Shown here in pieces: positions 17,084 to 25,750 of a stretch of 64,000 nucleotides of DNA; the first letter of the stretch is position 1, and every line of letters starts with the position of its first letter. Below the pieces are notes generated by a model. That model was not told the DNA's origin. It saw only the letters and a program-made list of their open reading frames with translations, and did not search any database. Source of the stretch: an uncultured Alphaproteobacteria bacterium (GTDB taxonomy: Bacteria > Pseudomonadota > Alphaproteobacteria > UBA2966); contig OY282368.1 in NCBI GenBank assembly GCA_958295725.1, positions 3,196,365 to 3,260,364 of the forward strand. Direction: 5' to 3'. The position numbers were made by a program, and so were the translations under genes.

Positions 17084-18319
17084 ATGGCCGCGACGAAGCG
17101 CAATACGACCGGACGGGATTTCGATGTCGTCATCGTCGGGAGCGGGCTGATCGGGTCCACGCTCGCCGTGGCGCTGGGCGGGGCCGGGCTCCGCGTGGCG
17201 TTGATGGATCGGTTGGATCCGGCCACGATGGTCGACGAGCCGTTCGACGGACGGGCATCGGCCGTTTCCCATGCGAGCCGCCGCGCCCTGGACGCGATCG
17301 GAGTCTGGAGACATCTGGCGGACGACGCGCAACCCATCCTCGACATTCGGGTCAGCGAGGGCGACTCGCCCCTGTTCCTGCATTACGACCACAACGAGTT
17401 GGGCGATGGTCCCCTGGGGTTCATGCTGGAGAACCGCCATCTGCGGCGGGGACTGGGCGCCGCGATCTCGACAACCGCGAACATCGAGCTGTTCGCGCCC
17501 GCCGAACTGAGTGCCCTGGATCGGTCCGGGACAGCCGCGGTCGTCCGTCTCGCCGGTGGCGAAGTCCTGCGCGGCCGTCTGGTGGCCGCGGCCGACGGAC
17601 GCGCCTCACCGCTCCGCCAAGCGGCGGGCATCCGCGTCCATGGCTGGTCCTACGCGCAGTCCGGGATCGTCTGCACGGTGACCCACGAACGCCCCCACCG
17701 CGGCATCGCGCACGAACGGTTCTTCCCCGCCGGGCCGCTCGCCATTCTGCCCCTGACCGGCGATCGTTCGTCCCTCGTGTGGACCGAACCCTCGGCCGTG
17801 GCCGGCCGACTGATCGAGCTGGACAAACCCGCCTTCGACGACGAAATGCGAGACAGGTTCGGAGATTTCCTCGGATACGTCGTGAGCGTCGGCCCACGCT
17901 GGAGCTATCCGCTCGCGCTGCATAATGCCAAAACCTATCGCAGCCGACGATTGGCGCTCGTCGGAGACGCCGCGCACGCGATGCACCCCATTGCCGGGCA
18001 GGGTCTCAATCTCGGGTTTCGCGACGTCGCGGCGTTGGCGGAAGTCGTCGTCGACGCCGCCCGTCTCGGACTCGATATCGGCGGCACCGACATCCTCTCC
18101 CGTTACGAGACCTGGCGGCGGTTCGATTCCATGGTGCTCCTCGCCGTGACCGACGGACTCAACCGTCTGTTCTCCAACGACATCAGCGCGGCCAGGGTAG
18201 CGCGGGACGCGGGTCTCGCCGCCGTGAACCGGATGCCGCCGCTGAAGAGATTATTTATGCGCCACGCGCGAGGCACGGTGGGCAAGCTGCCGCGGATGCT
18301 TCGCGGGATGGCCCCATGA
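17084..18319 (+). CDS. UbiH/UbiF/VisC-type FAD monooxygenase
   Basis: 411 residues from the ATG at 17084; upstream in-frame sequence overlaps the divergent regulator and is not credible. The Rossmann FAD motif is DVVIVGSGLIGSTLAVALGG, followed by the class-A hydroxylase motif around LVAAADGRASPLRQAAGI and the second FAD motif ALVGDAAHAMHPIAGQGLNL. These enzymes hydroxylate the ubiquinone ring at the inner membrane. Which ring carbon (UbiH, UbiF, UbiI or UbiL) cannot be assigned by eye. It is divergent from the norZ regulator and convergent with the DUF971 gene. Confidence 0.88.
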   Translation: MAATKRNTTGRDFDVVIVGSGLIGSTLAVALGGAGLRVALMDRLDPATMVDEPFDGRASAVSHASRRALDAIGVWRHLADDAQPILDIRVSEGDSPLFLHYDHNELGDGPLGFMLENRHLRRGLGAAISTTANIELFAPAELSALDRSGTAAVVRLAGGEVLRGRLVAAADGRASPLRQAAGIRVHGWSYAQSGIVCTVTHERPHRGIAHERFFPAGPLAILPLTGDRSSLVWTEPSAVAGRLIELDKPAFDDEMRDRFGDFLGYVVSVGPRWSYPLALHNAKTYRSRRLALVGDAAHAMHPIAGQGLNLGFRDVAALAEVVVDAARLGLDIGGTDILSRYETWRRFDSMVLLAVTDGLNRLFSNDISAARVARDAGLAAVNRMPPLKRLFMRHARGTVGKLPRMLRGMAP

Positions 18320-18347
18320 GACCCCTTCGCGAGACCGGATCCTCGAT

Positions 18348-18722
18348 TCAGGGATCGCGGTCGAGGCCCCGGGATTCCAGGGCGTCCAGATAACGTCGCC
18401 AGATCCCGTCCCGGTCGCGGCCCAGGCTGTAGAGGTATTCCCACGAATAGATGCCGGTATCGTGCAGGTCGTCGAACCTTATTCTCAGTGCGTAGCGGCC
18501 GACCGGCTCCAGTTCGAGAATCCCCACGTGCCGACGGCCGGAGACGACGATTTTCCCGTCGGGACCATGCCCCCGGACTTCCGCAGACGGGCTTTCGACG
18601 CGAAGGAACTCCGCCGGGTAGCGGAATGAACTCCCGTCGTCGAAATCGATCTCGAGCGCCTTTTCCTCCTTCCTGAGCCGGACCTCGGTGGGTCTCGGAA
18701 CCGGCCTCGATCGCCCGTTCAT
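18348..18722 (-). CDS. DUF971 (GBBH-like N-terminal domain) protein
   Basis: 124 residues that fit one GBBH-like domain: [40 protein letters not shown], and [19 protein letters not shown]. In eukaryotes the domain occurs in gamma-butyrobetaine hydroxylase; bacterial stand-alone versions occur near Fe-S maintenance genes and have no firmly known function. It overlaps the Trm112-like gene by 4 nt (ATGA), so the two are translated together. Confidence 0.88.
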   Translation of the reverse strand: MNGRSRPVPRPTEVRLRKEEKALEIDFDDGSSFRYPAEFLRVESPSAEVRGHGPDGKIVVSGRRHVGILELEPVGRYALRIRFDDLHDTGIYSWEYLYSLGRDRDGIWRRYLDALESRGLDRDP

Positions 18723-18940
18723 CGTTCACGGGACGGGCTTCGGACATCCTCCCCGTCGTCGAGCCGTCGGGCCTCGTCGACGAGCATGATGGGAATGCCG
18801 TCGCGGATGGGATAAGCCAGCCCCGCCTGCTCGCTGACGAGCTCCTGTGCTGCGTGATCGTAACGCAAGGGCCCCTTGGTCAATGGACAAACCAGGATTT
18901 CCAGGAGCTTGGGGTCGACCGTGCCCTTACTATCGTCCAT
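18719..18940 (-). CDS. Trm112 family protein
   Basis: 73 residues from the ATG at 18938-18940, chosen over the ATG at 18955 because GGAG lies 7 nt upstream. The sequence [20 protein letters not shown] then [17 protein letters not shown] is the Trm112/YcaR signature. Only one Cys of the usual zinc ribbon remains (CPLTKG), as in many bacterial members. Such proteins activate methyltransferases in other systems. It lies in a minus-strand run with a Lon-N protein and CnoX. Confidence 0.88.
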   Translation of the reverse strand: MDDSKGTVDPKLLEILVCPLTKGPLRYDHAAQELVSEQAGLAYPIRDGIPIMLVDEARRLDDGEDVRSPSRER

Positions 18941-18992
18941 CGTGCGCTCCGGCATCCCGCGGGCGTGGTTCGACCATGCGTCCCGACGCGGG

Positions 18993-19655
18993 TTATTGCA
19001 TGGAAGACGGCGCCGTTCCGCGCGCGGCGAGACCGCCCATCGTGAACAGGGACGTCAGGATCTCGGAACGCTCGCGGATATCCGCCGCCTCCAGAAGCGC
19101 CTGCTTCTCACGGGGATCGAACGGGCACATCATGGCCAGCGCGTTGACGAGCGTTTCCTCGTCGACCCGGTACAACCGGTCCCAGTCCGTTTCCATGTCC
19201 TGCGCGTCGAGATAGCTCCGCAAGGCGGAAAGAAGTTTCTCGCGATCCATGACGGCCGGTTCGGCCGGGTCGACGTCGGAGAGATATCGCCGATAGTCCG
19301 CGACGACCTCGCGATAGGCATGCGTCATCGGAAGCTCTTCCGCGACATCGTATCGGCACAGCCCGATCAGCGTCAGGTAGTACCGACCGTCGTCCGTTCG
19401 GCGCAGACCGGACATGCGGCCCACGCAACCGGTCCCGTAGAGGTCGGAACGGTTCACCGTCGATTCGGGTCGCGTCGGTTGGATCATGCCGATAAGACCG
19501 TGGCTGGAGGCGCTGTCGCGCACCATGTCGCGGTAGCGCTGCTCGAAGACGTGAAGGGGAAGCTCGCCGCGCGGCAACAACAGCGCGCCGGACAACGGAA
19601 ACACCGGAATGGTGGGTGACAGCGTGTCCGGCGCAATAGCCGTCGACGTGTTCAC
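18993..19655 (-). CDS. LON substrate-binding domain protein
   Basis: 220 residues starting at a GTG (19653-19655) that overlaps the upstream cnoX stop (GTGA). It consists of a Lon N-terminal (PUA-like) domain only: [20 protein letters not shown], then [12 protein letters not shown]. There is no AAA or protease domain. It is a peripheral quality-control protein of unknown mechanism, common in alphaproteobacteria directly after the thioredoxin-TPR gene. Coupling to cnoX supports a shared proteostasis role. Confidence 0.9.
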   Translation of the reverse strand: MNTSTAIAPDTLSPTIPVFPLSGALLLPRGELPLHVFEQRYRDMVRDSASSHGLIGMIQPTRPESTVNRSDLYGTGCVGRMSGLRRTDDGRYYLTLIGLCRYDVAEELPMTHAYREVVADYRRYLSDVDPAEPAVMDREKLLSALRSYLDAQDMETDWDRLYRVDEETLVNALAMMCPFDPREKQALLEAADIRERSEILTSLFTMGGLAARGTAPSSMQ

Positions 19656-20569
19656 GAGAACAGGAGGGACGACAGCTGGCGGCGTCCGCCGACGGAGAGC
19701 TCGTCCGTCGGCCCGAACGCCTCGAAGAGCGTGACGAGCTGCTTTCTGGCCGCCTCGTCGTTCCAGTTGCGATCCCGGCGGACGAGCTCGAGAAGCTCGT
19801 TCACCGCTTCTTCTCGCCGCCCCGCCGCGACCAGCGCCTCCGACAGCTCGAAGCGCGTCCGATGGTCTGCCGGGTCGGCATCGAGCCGAGCGCGCAGCTC
19901 CTGGACGTCGCCCGTATCCCCGGCATTCTCCACCAGTTTCAGCGCCGCCTCGACGCCGCGGATCTCGGTGTGGTTACGATGCTCCGGCACCACCACCGAC
20001 AGGGTCTGGCGCGCTCGTTCAGGATCACCGTTCTCCAGATGGCACTTGGCCAGTCCGGCCGCCGCGCCGGGATTTCCGGGCTCGGCTTTCAACGCCTCGC
20101 CGAACAGTCCCGCCGCGGACGCGGTATCGCCGCCCTCGAGAAGCGCCCGCGCCCGGGCGACCGCTTCTTCCACGGGGGACGGGCCGATCCTGCCGGCGAG
20201 ACGCTCGACAAACGCCTTGATCTGGCTCTCGGGCAGGGCGCCGACGAAGCCATCGACCGGCCTTCCGTCCTTGAAGGCGAACACCGCCGGAATGGATTGC
20301 ACTCGCAGTTGCCCGGCGAGTTGCTGGTTCTCGTCGACGTTGACCTTGACGAGCTTCACGGCGCCCGCGGCGGCCCTCACCACCTTTTCGATCGCCGGCC
20401 CGAGCTGTTTACAGGGGCCGCACCAGGGCGCCCAGAAATCGACGATGACGGGCACCGCCATCGAGGCCTGGATGACGTCCTCGCCGAAGGATGCGGTGTC
20501 GCCGTCCCTGATCAGCGGCCCGTTCCCGCCCGGACCGGGCGGTCCTTCGCCCCCGATGATCTGTTCCAT
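19652..20569 (-). CDS. cnoX: Thioredoxin-TPR co-chaperone (CnoX/YbbN-like)
   Basis: About 305 residues from the ATG at 20567-20569, chosen for the AAGGGA site 6 nt upstream. Residues around 45-130 form a thioredoxin domain with an intact WCGPC active site (DFWAPWCGPCKQLGP). Tetratricopeptide repeats follow (LFGEALKAEPGNPGAAAGLA; ALVAAGRREEAVNELLELV). CnoX protects chlorine-damaged clients and passes them to GroEL/DnaK; E. coli CnoX has lost the CGPC centre, so this version may also be redox active. It overlaps the LON-domain gene. Confidence 0.9.
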   Translation of the reverse strand: MEQIIGGEGPPGPGGNGPLIRDGDTASFGEDVIQASMAVPVIVDFWAPWCGPCKQLGPAIEKVVRAAAGAVKLVKVNVDENQQLAGQLRVQSIPAVFAFKDGRPVDGFVGALPESQIKAFVERLAGRIGPSPVEEAVARARALLEGGDTASAAGLFGEALKAEPGNPGAAAGLAKCHLENGDPERARQTLSVVVPEHRNHTEIRGVEAALKLVENAGDTGDVQELRARLDADPADHRTRFELSEALVAAGRREEAVNELLELVRRDRNWNDEAARKQLVTLFEAFGPTDELSVGGRRQLSSLLFS

Positions 20570-20662
20570 GATGTCCCTTCGGCTCGTCGGTGGTGCGCGG
20601 CTCCGAAACCACGGTTCGCCAACCATGATAGCACGCCCGGCGCGAGCGGAGGCGGAATCGTC

Positions 20663-21175
20663 TCAGCCTCCGGCGTCGTCCGGTGTCCCGAAATCCAGTA
20701 TCCGCGGTTCGTGGCCGCAGGCGCGGATGAATTTCAACAGGTCGTCTGGCGCGATGGCCGTCGTCGCCTCGTTGGTCAACGGGTGGTAGTTGAGCGGGTC
20801 CCGTTCCAGCATCTCCCTGTCGAGAACCACGCGCACCTGGGCGTTCACGTCGTTGATCAGCCCGAACGGCGTGACGGCCCCGGGGATCACGCCGAGCATC
20901 TCCATCAGCAATTCGGGCCGTCCGAACGAGAGCGGCGCCGCCCCGATCGGCCCGCGCAGCCGCTTCAGGTCGATCTCGCGATCCTCCAGAGCGACCATGA
21001 GGTACGTCGCGCCCCTCTTGTCCTTCAGGAACAGGCTCTTGCAGTGGCCGCCGGGCAGGTCGCCGCGCAACCGCTTGCTCTCCTCGACCGTCCACAACGC
21101 GGGATGGCGGTACGTCGCGCATGCGATGCCGAGTTCCGCGAGGCGTTCGTACAGGTCTTGCCTGGTCGCGGGCAT
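20663..21175 (-). CDS. YbaK/ProX-type aminoacyl-tRNA deacylase
   Basis: 170 residues from the ATG at 21173-21175. The fold is that of the ProRS editing domain: HPALWTVEESKRLRGDLPGG, then CKSLFLKDKRGATYLMVAL, then GVIPGAVTPFGLIND, with the conserved catalytic-site Lys (CKSLFLKDK). It clears mischarged Ala- or Cys-tRNA(Pro) in the cytoplasm. The frame remains open far upstream, but that part is a shadow of hemJ/hemH. Confidence 0.88.
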   Translation of the reverse strand: MPATRQDLYERLAELGIACATYRHPALWTVEESKRLRGDLPGGHCKSLFLKDKRGATYLMVALEDREIDLKRLRGPIGAAPLSFGRPELLMEMLGVIPGAVTPFGLINDVNAQVRVVLDREMLERDPLNYHPLTNEATTAIAPDDLLKFIRACGHEPRILDFGTPDDAGG

Positions 21176-21234
21176 GGTCCCCTCGTCGGCGGGCGACGGA
21201 GCGGGCGGACGATAACCGACACGGAGAGGCGATC

Positions 21235-21255
21235 CAAGCGTTTGTCCTGGTTCAG
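21235..21255 (+). repeat. Short sequence shared with the IS481-like left end
   Basis: CAAGCGttTGTCCTGGTTCAG matches 34794-34814 at 19 of 21 bases, the latter being the outer edge of the IS481-like element. It lies about 90 bp beyond the hemJ stop. It may be an element footprint or part of a rearrangement junction. Confidence 0.5.
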
Positions 21256-21342
21256 TAAGACGCCGTGTGGAGGGCAGACATGGCATAAGCGGACTTCTGG
21301 CCATGGCAGGATCGGATTGCCCACTGGCCCGACAGGCCGTGT

Positions 21343-21789
21343 TCACCAGGGTTTTACGACGACGACGACGACGATCACGATCAAAAGCAACATGGGGATC
21401 TCGTTCATCGCGCGGTAGAAGTTTCGCGAATGGCGATTGGCGTCGTCCGCGAAGCGCCTCCGCCACCGGGCGAAGAGCCCGTGAACGGCCGTCATGGCGA
21501 CGATCAGTGCCGCCTTCGCCCAAGGCCACGCGTCCGACCAGTCGACGACCCCCGGAGTCACGACCAGCGCGCCGCCGAACAGGAAGGCGCAGAGCATTGC
21601 CGGGTTCACGATGCCCCGCAACAACCTTCGCTCCATCACCTTGAAGGTTTCCGACTGCGCCGACCCCGCCTCCGCGTCGCAGTGATAGACGTAAAGACGT
21701 GGCAGGTAGAGCATGCCCGCCATCCACGCGACCACCGAAACGATGTGGAAAGCCTTGATCCACAAGTAGGCATCGACGAGCCAGGTCAC
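21343..21789 (-). CDS. hemJ: Protoporphyrinogen IX oxidase HemJ
   Basis: 148 residues starting at a GTG (21787-21789) that overlaps the hemH stop. There are four membrane helices; the first holds the conserved His and the motif WIKAFHIVSVVAWMAGMLYL. RLYVYH, VMERRLLRGIVNPAML and FYRAMNEIPMLLLI follow. HemJ oxidises protoporphyrinogen IX in the inner membrane, the step before ferrochelatase. It is the last gene of hemE-hemH-hemJ here. In many relatives rho follows directly, but here it does not. Confidence 0.93.
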   Translation of the reverse strand: MTWLVDAYLWIKAFHIVSVVAWMAGMLYLPRLYVYHCDAEAGSAQSETFKVMERRLLRGIVNPAMLCAFLFGGALVVTPGVVDWSDAWPWAKAALIVAMTAVHGLFARWRRRFADDANRHSRNFYRAMNEIPMLLLIVIVVVVVVKPW

Positions 21790-22865
21790 GCGCCGCCCTC
21801 CTCGCCGGTCGCGGCCATGGCGCAATGGATGAAAGCCTCGGGGCATTGCCGGCCGCCGGTCGCCGACCGAATCCGACGGGTCGAGCCGGTCGGGCCGGCA
21901 TCCTCCCCCCGCAGCCCGACGACCAGCGCGGCCAGCCCTTCCATGAACCCGGGACGGGTCCGTACCGTGGCCGCCCGCTCGTAGGCTGGCACGCCAGCCG
22001 ATTCGGCCGTCTGCCGATACCGGATGTCGAGTTCCACGAGAGTTTCCGAATGCTCGGAGACGAACGCGATGGGAACGACGACGATCGGCAGGCCTTCCAC
22101 TCCGGCCCGTTCGATCTCCTCCGCCGTTTCCGGTCCGGTCCACCGCAACGGACCCACGCGGCTCTGGTAGCACACGACCCAGGATCCCGCCTCGAGATTC
22201 GCCTTCTCGGCCACCGCCTCCGCCGTCCGCTCGACCTGCCACTGGTACGGGTCACCGCTATCGACGATCCGACGCGGCAGGCCGTGCGCCGAGAACAGGA
22301 CACGCGGTTTCCGCCCGCCGCTCGCCGAGACGCAACGTGACATCGCTTCCACGAGGGTCTCCGTCTGGGCCGAGACGAAGGCCTCGTCGGTCGGGTAGCA
22401 GCACACGGCCGTCGTGGGTGCGTCGATTCCCGCGACCCGCGCGGCCCGCCGCCACGCGTCCAGAGACGACGCCGTCGTCGTCGTCGAGAACTGCGGATAG
22501 AGGGGCAACAGGCATACCCGGTCGGGCGCGTAGCGGGCCACGTCGCGCGCCGCCTCCTCGCTGAAAGGATGCCAATGGCGCATCGCGATGAAGACACGAT
22601 ACTCCCCGCGCTCGTCCAGAATGTCCCGCAGCGCTTCCGCCTGCGCCCGGGTCTCCTCGAGGATCGGCGACGCGCCACCCAGCTCGGCGTAGAGCCGCAT
22701 CGCCTCGGGCGTCCTGCGCCTCGCGATCCACCGCGCGAGCGGAAACCGCAGAGGACCCGGCACCCGCAAGATCGCGGGATCACCGAAGAGGTTGGTCAGG
22801 AAAGAACGCACGGCCGCGGGACCGTCCGGCCCACCAAGGTTGAACAAGACCACCGCCGTCTTCAA
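21786..22865 (-). CDS. hemH: Ferrochelatase HemH
   Basis: 359 residues. Conserved segments: VVLFNLGGPDGPAAVRSFL, IAMRHWHPFSEEA, LLPLYPQFSTTTTASSL, VLFSAHGLPRRIVDSGDPY (catalytic His), and PIAFVSEHSETLVELD. It inserts Fe2+ into protoporphyrin IX at the inner membrane face. It overlaps hemE upstream by 4 nt and hemJ downstream by 4 nt, giving a tightly coupled haem operon. The last 35 residues or so are a low-conservation tail. Confidence 0.95.
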   Translation of the reverse strand: MKTAVVLFNLGGPDGPAAVRSFLTNLFGDPAILRVPGPLRFPLARWIARRRTPEAMRLYAELGGASPILEETRAQAEALRDILDERGEYRVFIAMRHWHPFSEEAARDVARYAPDRVCLLPLYPQFSTTTTASSLDAWRRAARVAGIDAPTTAVCCYPTDEAFVSAQTETLVEAMSRCVSASGGRKPRVLFSAHGLPRRIVDSGDPYQWQVERTAEAVAEKANLEAGSWVVCYQSRVGPLRWTGPETAEEIERAGVEGLPIVVVPIAFVSEHSETLVELDIRYRQTAESAGVPAYERAATVRTRPGFMEGLAALVVGLRGEDAGPTGSTRRIRSATGGRQCPEAFIHCAMAATGEEGGA

Positions 22866-23926
22866 AGTGCGCGCACCGTTGCCACCAGGGCGGCAACATT
22901 ATCGGGCGGCGTCGTCTTCAGCACGCCATGTCCCAGATTGAAGACGAACGGCCCCTTACCGAGAACGGACACGATCTCCCGGGCGTGTGCGACCATCGCA
23001 TCTCCTCCCACAAGCAACGAAACGGGATCAAGGTTTCCCTGTACGGCACAGACGCTCTGAAGGTCGCTCGCCGCCCAATACAGTGGGACTGAACTGTCGA
23101 TGCCGACCGCGTCGACACCCGTCGCCCTGGCATAGATCTCATACCCGACCCCGGCGCCGCGCGGGAACCCGATGATGGGAATTCCGGGGTGCCGTCGGCG
23201 AACACGCGAAACGATCTCCTCGACCGGCCCCACGCACCAGCGGATAAACTGCGCCCGCGGCAGGACTCCCGCCCAAGTGTCGAATATCTGCAGGACATCG
23301 GCCCCGGCATCGACCTGGGCGGCGAGGTGCTCGGCAATCGCGTCGACGAGGATGTCGATGAGCTCGCCGAATCCCCTTTCATCGGAGAACGCCCAACCCT
23401 TCGCGACGGCGAAGTCGCGGCTGCTTCCCCCTTCCACCATATAGGTCGCGACGGTCCATGGAGCGCCGGCGAAACCGATCAGCGAAACCGCGTCGGGCAA
23501 CGCGAGAGACACCCGCGCCAGCGCGGCGTATACGGACGACAAGCGCTCGTCGAGACCGGCCTTGTCGAGACTCTTCAACTGTTCCCTCGCGCGGATGGCG
23601 TCCAGGATCGGACCTTTCCCCTCCTCGAACCTTATGCCCTGTCCCAGGGCGTGAGGGACGACCAGAATGTCGGAAAAGACGATCGCGGCATCCAGCCCGA
23701 ACCGCCGTACGGGTTGAAGCGTCGCCTCGGCCGCGAGATCCGGTGTATGGCACAGCGCGAGGAAATCGCCGGCCGCCTTCCTGACCTCCCGGTATTCGGG
23801 CAGATACCGACCGGCCTGTCGCATCAACCAGATGGGCGGTGGCGAAACGATCTCGCCGTCAAGTGCTTTCAGGAGCGGCTTGTCCCGGCTTCCGATATGT
23901 GTGCTCGAGCGAGTCGTCATGTTCAT
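22862..23926 (-). CDS. hemE: Uroporphyrinogen decarboxylase HemE
   Basis: About 354 residues from the ATG at 23924-23926; the ATG at 23918-23920 with GGATGA upstream is equally possible. Motifs: PPIWLMRQAGRYLPEYR, with the substrate-binding Arg residues, and GFAGAPWTVATYMVEGG. It decarboxylates uroporphyrinogen III to coproporphyrinogen III in the cytoplasm. First gene of hemE-hemH-hemJ, it borders the candidate replication origin, as in Caulobacter. Confidence 0.95.
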   Translation of the reverse strand: MNMTTRSSTHIGSRDKPLLKALDGEIVSPPPIWLMRQAGRYLPEYREVRKAAGDFLALCHTPDLAAEATLQPVRRFGLDAAIVFSDILVVPHALGQGIRFEEGKGPILDAIRAREQLKSLDKAGLDERLSSVYAALARVSLALPDAVSLIGFAGAPWTVATYMVEGGSSRDFAVAKGWAFSDERGFGELIDILVDAIAEHLAAQVDAGADVLQIFDTWAGVLPRAQFIRWCVGPVEEIVSRVRRRHPGIPIIGFPRGAGVGYEIYARATGVDAVGIDSSVPLYWAASDLQSVCAVQGNLDPVSLLVGGDAMVAHAREIVSVLGKGPFVFNLGHGVLKTTPPDNVAALVATVRAL

Positions 23927-24335
23927 CCGTGTTCGGCAAACGACATACAACTACTTAATATAGGTAAAGAAGGATGTAGTTGTGGTTGTACGGTGATCCA
24001 TGGGGATCCTTTTCTCTCTGCAGCTTGTCCAGCGCCGGGAGAGGATGTGGTTTGTCATGGCGAACTCCACGGAGGCTTGCGTGGGTATCTCCCGGGAGCC
24101 GCGGAACGGGAGACAGGAGCCAGCGTATGAAATCCGGTGATAACATGAGCATGATTCGTGGTCCGGCAGGTTGTCCACGTATTTCGACGCATATGGAATG
24201 TCTCGTTCACAGCTTGATGAACCGTGGAAAGGCTTCGTGTGTCCGTGGATCGATTCGCCGATGAGTCGGTCCGGCGGAGTTATCCCGATTCCTGGAGCTG
24301 GTTATCCCCGGGGATATTGCGCATAGGGAGTCGTG
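23927..24335. other. Candidate chromosomal replication origin (oriC)
   Basis: This 0.4-kb gap lies between divergent hemE and ppsR, the position of the mapped Caulobacter origin. It holds DnaA-box-like sequences: TTGTCCACG (24171), TTATCCCGA (24280), TTATCCCCG (24302) and TTGTCCAGC (24025), each two or three mismatches from TTATCCACA. Five GANTC (CcrM-type) sites fall at 24153, 24252, 24263, 24287 and 24328. An AT-rich stretch at 23944-23990 contains an 8-bp inverted repeat ACAACTAC / GTAGTTGT (23947-23983). Flanking genes mostly run away from it. I see no protein gene; the hemE and ppsR promoters must also be here. Strong by synteny, moderate by motif. Confidence 0.7.
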
Positions 24336-25148
24336 GTGACGGCGTTCCATCTGCATCTGGTGTCCGACGCGACCGGCGAGACGCTCATCGGCATCGCCCA
24401 GGCCGTGGTCGCGCAGTTCGACGGTGCGCGGCCGACACAGCACCTGTCGACGCTGGTCAGGAGCACCGAGCAGGTCGACAGGGTACTTGTGGAGGTGAGC
24501 GCCAATCCGGGGATTGTCCTGTTCACCCTGGTCGACGTCGGGATGCGAGATGCCTTGATCGAGGGCTGTCAGAGGCTTCAGGCGCCGTGCATACCGGTCT
24601 TGGAGCCGTTGTTCGCGGCGTTCAGTCAATTCCTCGGCCAGCAGCCCCGACACTTGCCGGGTCTTCAGCATGCGCTCGACTCGATCTACTTCGACCGTAT
24701 CGCCGCAATGGGTTTCTGTCTTGCGCACGATGACGGACAGTCGCTTGAAACGTTGCGGGAGGCGGATGTCGTCCTGGTGGGTGTTTCCAGGACTTCCAAG
24801 ACGCCCACGTCGGTGTATCTGGCCAACCGGGGGCTGAAGGTCGCGAACGTTCCCCTGGTTCCTGGTATCCCGGAGCCGCCGGAGCTCGTGGCGCTCGACG
24901 GGCCCGTCGTCATCGGCCTGACGACCAATCCCGACCGCTTGGTCCAGTTGCGCCTGAACCGGCTCTCGGTGCTCAATCAGGACGAGGAGACGGATTACGT
25001 CGCGCTGGATTCGGTCCGGGAGGAAGTGTTGCGGGCGCGGAGGATATTTGCTCGTCACGGCTGGCCGGGCATCGACGTGACGCGACGGTCTATCGAGGAA
25101 ACGGCGGCCGCGATCCTCAATATCTACAACGAGCGGCGGTCGGTATGA
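24336..25148 (+). CDS. ppsR: PPDK/PEP synthase regulatory kinase-phosphorylase (DUF299)
   Basis: 270 residues from the GTG at 24336, preferred over the GTG at 24333 because AGGGAG (24325-24330) is then 5 nt away. The N-terminus FHLHLVSDATGETLIGIA and the P-loop-like GVSRTSKTPTSVYLANRG are the family hallmarks. The enzyme both phosphorylates (ADP-dependent) and dephosphorylates (Pi-dependent) pyruvate phosphate dikinase or PEP synthase. It is the first plus-strand gene beside the candidate origin and overlaps maf by 4 nt. Confidence 0.93.
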   Translation: MTAFHLHLVSDATGETLIGIAQAVVAQFDGARPTQHLSTLVRSTEQVDRVLVEVSANPGIVLFTLVDVGMRDALIEGCQRLQAPCIPVLEPLFAAFSQFLGQQPRHLPGLQHALDSIYFDRIAAMGFCLAHDDGQSLETLREADVVLVGVSRTSKTPTSVYLANRGLKVANVPLVPGIPEPPELVALDGPVVIGLTTNPDRLVQLRLNRLSVLNQDEETDYVALDSVREEVLRARRIFARHGWPGIDVTRRSIEETAAAILNIYNERRSV

Positions 25149-25750
25149 GCGCGCGCCGTGTCCTCGTACTCGCCAGCGCGAGCGAGATCAGGAGCCGTGT
25201 CCTTGGAAACGCGGGTCTCGCCTTCGAGGTCGATCCCGCGGGGATCGACGAGTCCGGGATCAAGATGGAACACCGCACGACGGCCGCGTCGGCGGCGGGA
25301 GTCGCGAAGGCCCTCGCCGAGGCCAAGGCGTTGGCCGTGTCGCGCCGCCGGCCGGAGGCCTGGGTGGTCGGCGCCGATCAGATTCTGACGTTCCAGGGAA
25401 CCTTCTTCGACAAGCCCAGGAGCATGGCGGAGGCCGTATCCCGTCTGCGCCGGTTTCGAGGCCGTTCCCACGATCTCGTCAGCGCGGTCTGCGTGGCGTT
25501 CGAGGGGCGGTCGCAGTGGTTGTATTCGGAGGCCGCCGTGCTGCATGTTCGGGACTTCTCGGATGCCTTTCTCGATTCGTACATTGCCGCCGCCGGCGAG
25601 AGCATTCTCGCCTCGGTCGGCGCCTATCGGCTGGAGGGGCTGGGCGCGCAGTTGTTCTCCGGAATCGACGGAGATTATTTCACCGTGATGGGACTTCCGC
25701 TCCTGCCGCTCCTCGGATTCCTGCGTGACGTGGGGGCAGTTGCGGCATGA
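25145..25750 (+). CDS. maf: Maf family nucleotide pyrophosphatase
   Basis: 201 residues. The N-terminal LVLASASEIRSRVLGNAGL aligns with the LASxSxxR motif, and the catalytic region reads VVGADQILTFQGTFFDKPRS, with SILASVGAYRLEGLGAQLF later. Maf proteins hydrolyse non-canonical or pyrimidine NTPs to NMP plus PPi, preventing misincorporation. It overlaps ppsR and aroE by 4 nt each. The exact substrate group (dTTP/UTP versus m7GTP) is not assigned. Confidence 0.92.
   Translation: MSARRVLVLASASEIRSRVLGNAGLAFEVDPAGIDESGIKMEHRTTAASAAGVAKALAEAKALAVSRRRPEAWVVGADQILTFQGTFFDKPRSMAEAVSRLRRFRGRSHDLVSAVCVAFEGRSQWLYSEAAVLHVRDFSDAFLDSYIAAAGESILASVGAYRLEGLGAQLFSGIDGDYFTVMGLPLLPLLGFLRDVGAVAA

Noticed and set aside
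23955-23969. Possible CtrA site beside the candidate origin
   Set aside because: Only one TTAA half is present (TTAA-N7-AAAG), so the TTAA-N7-TTAA consensus is not met.
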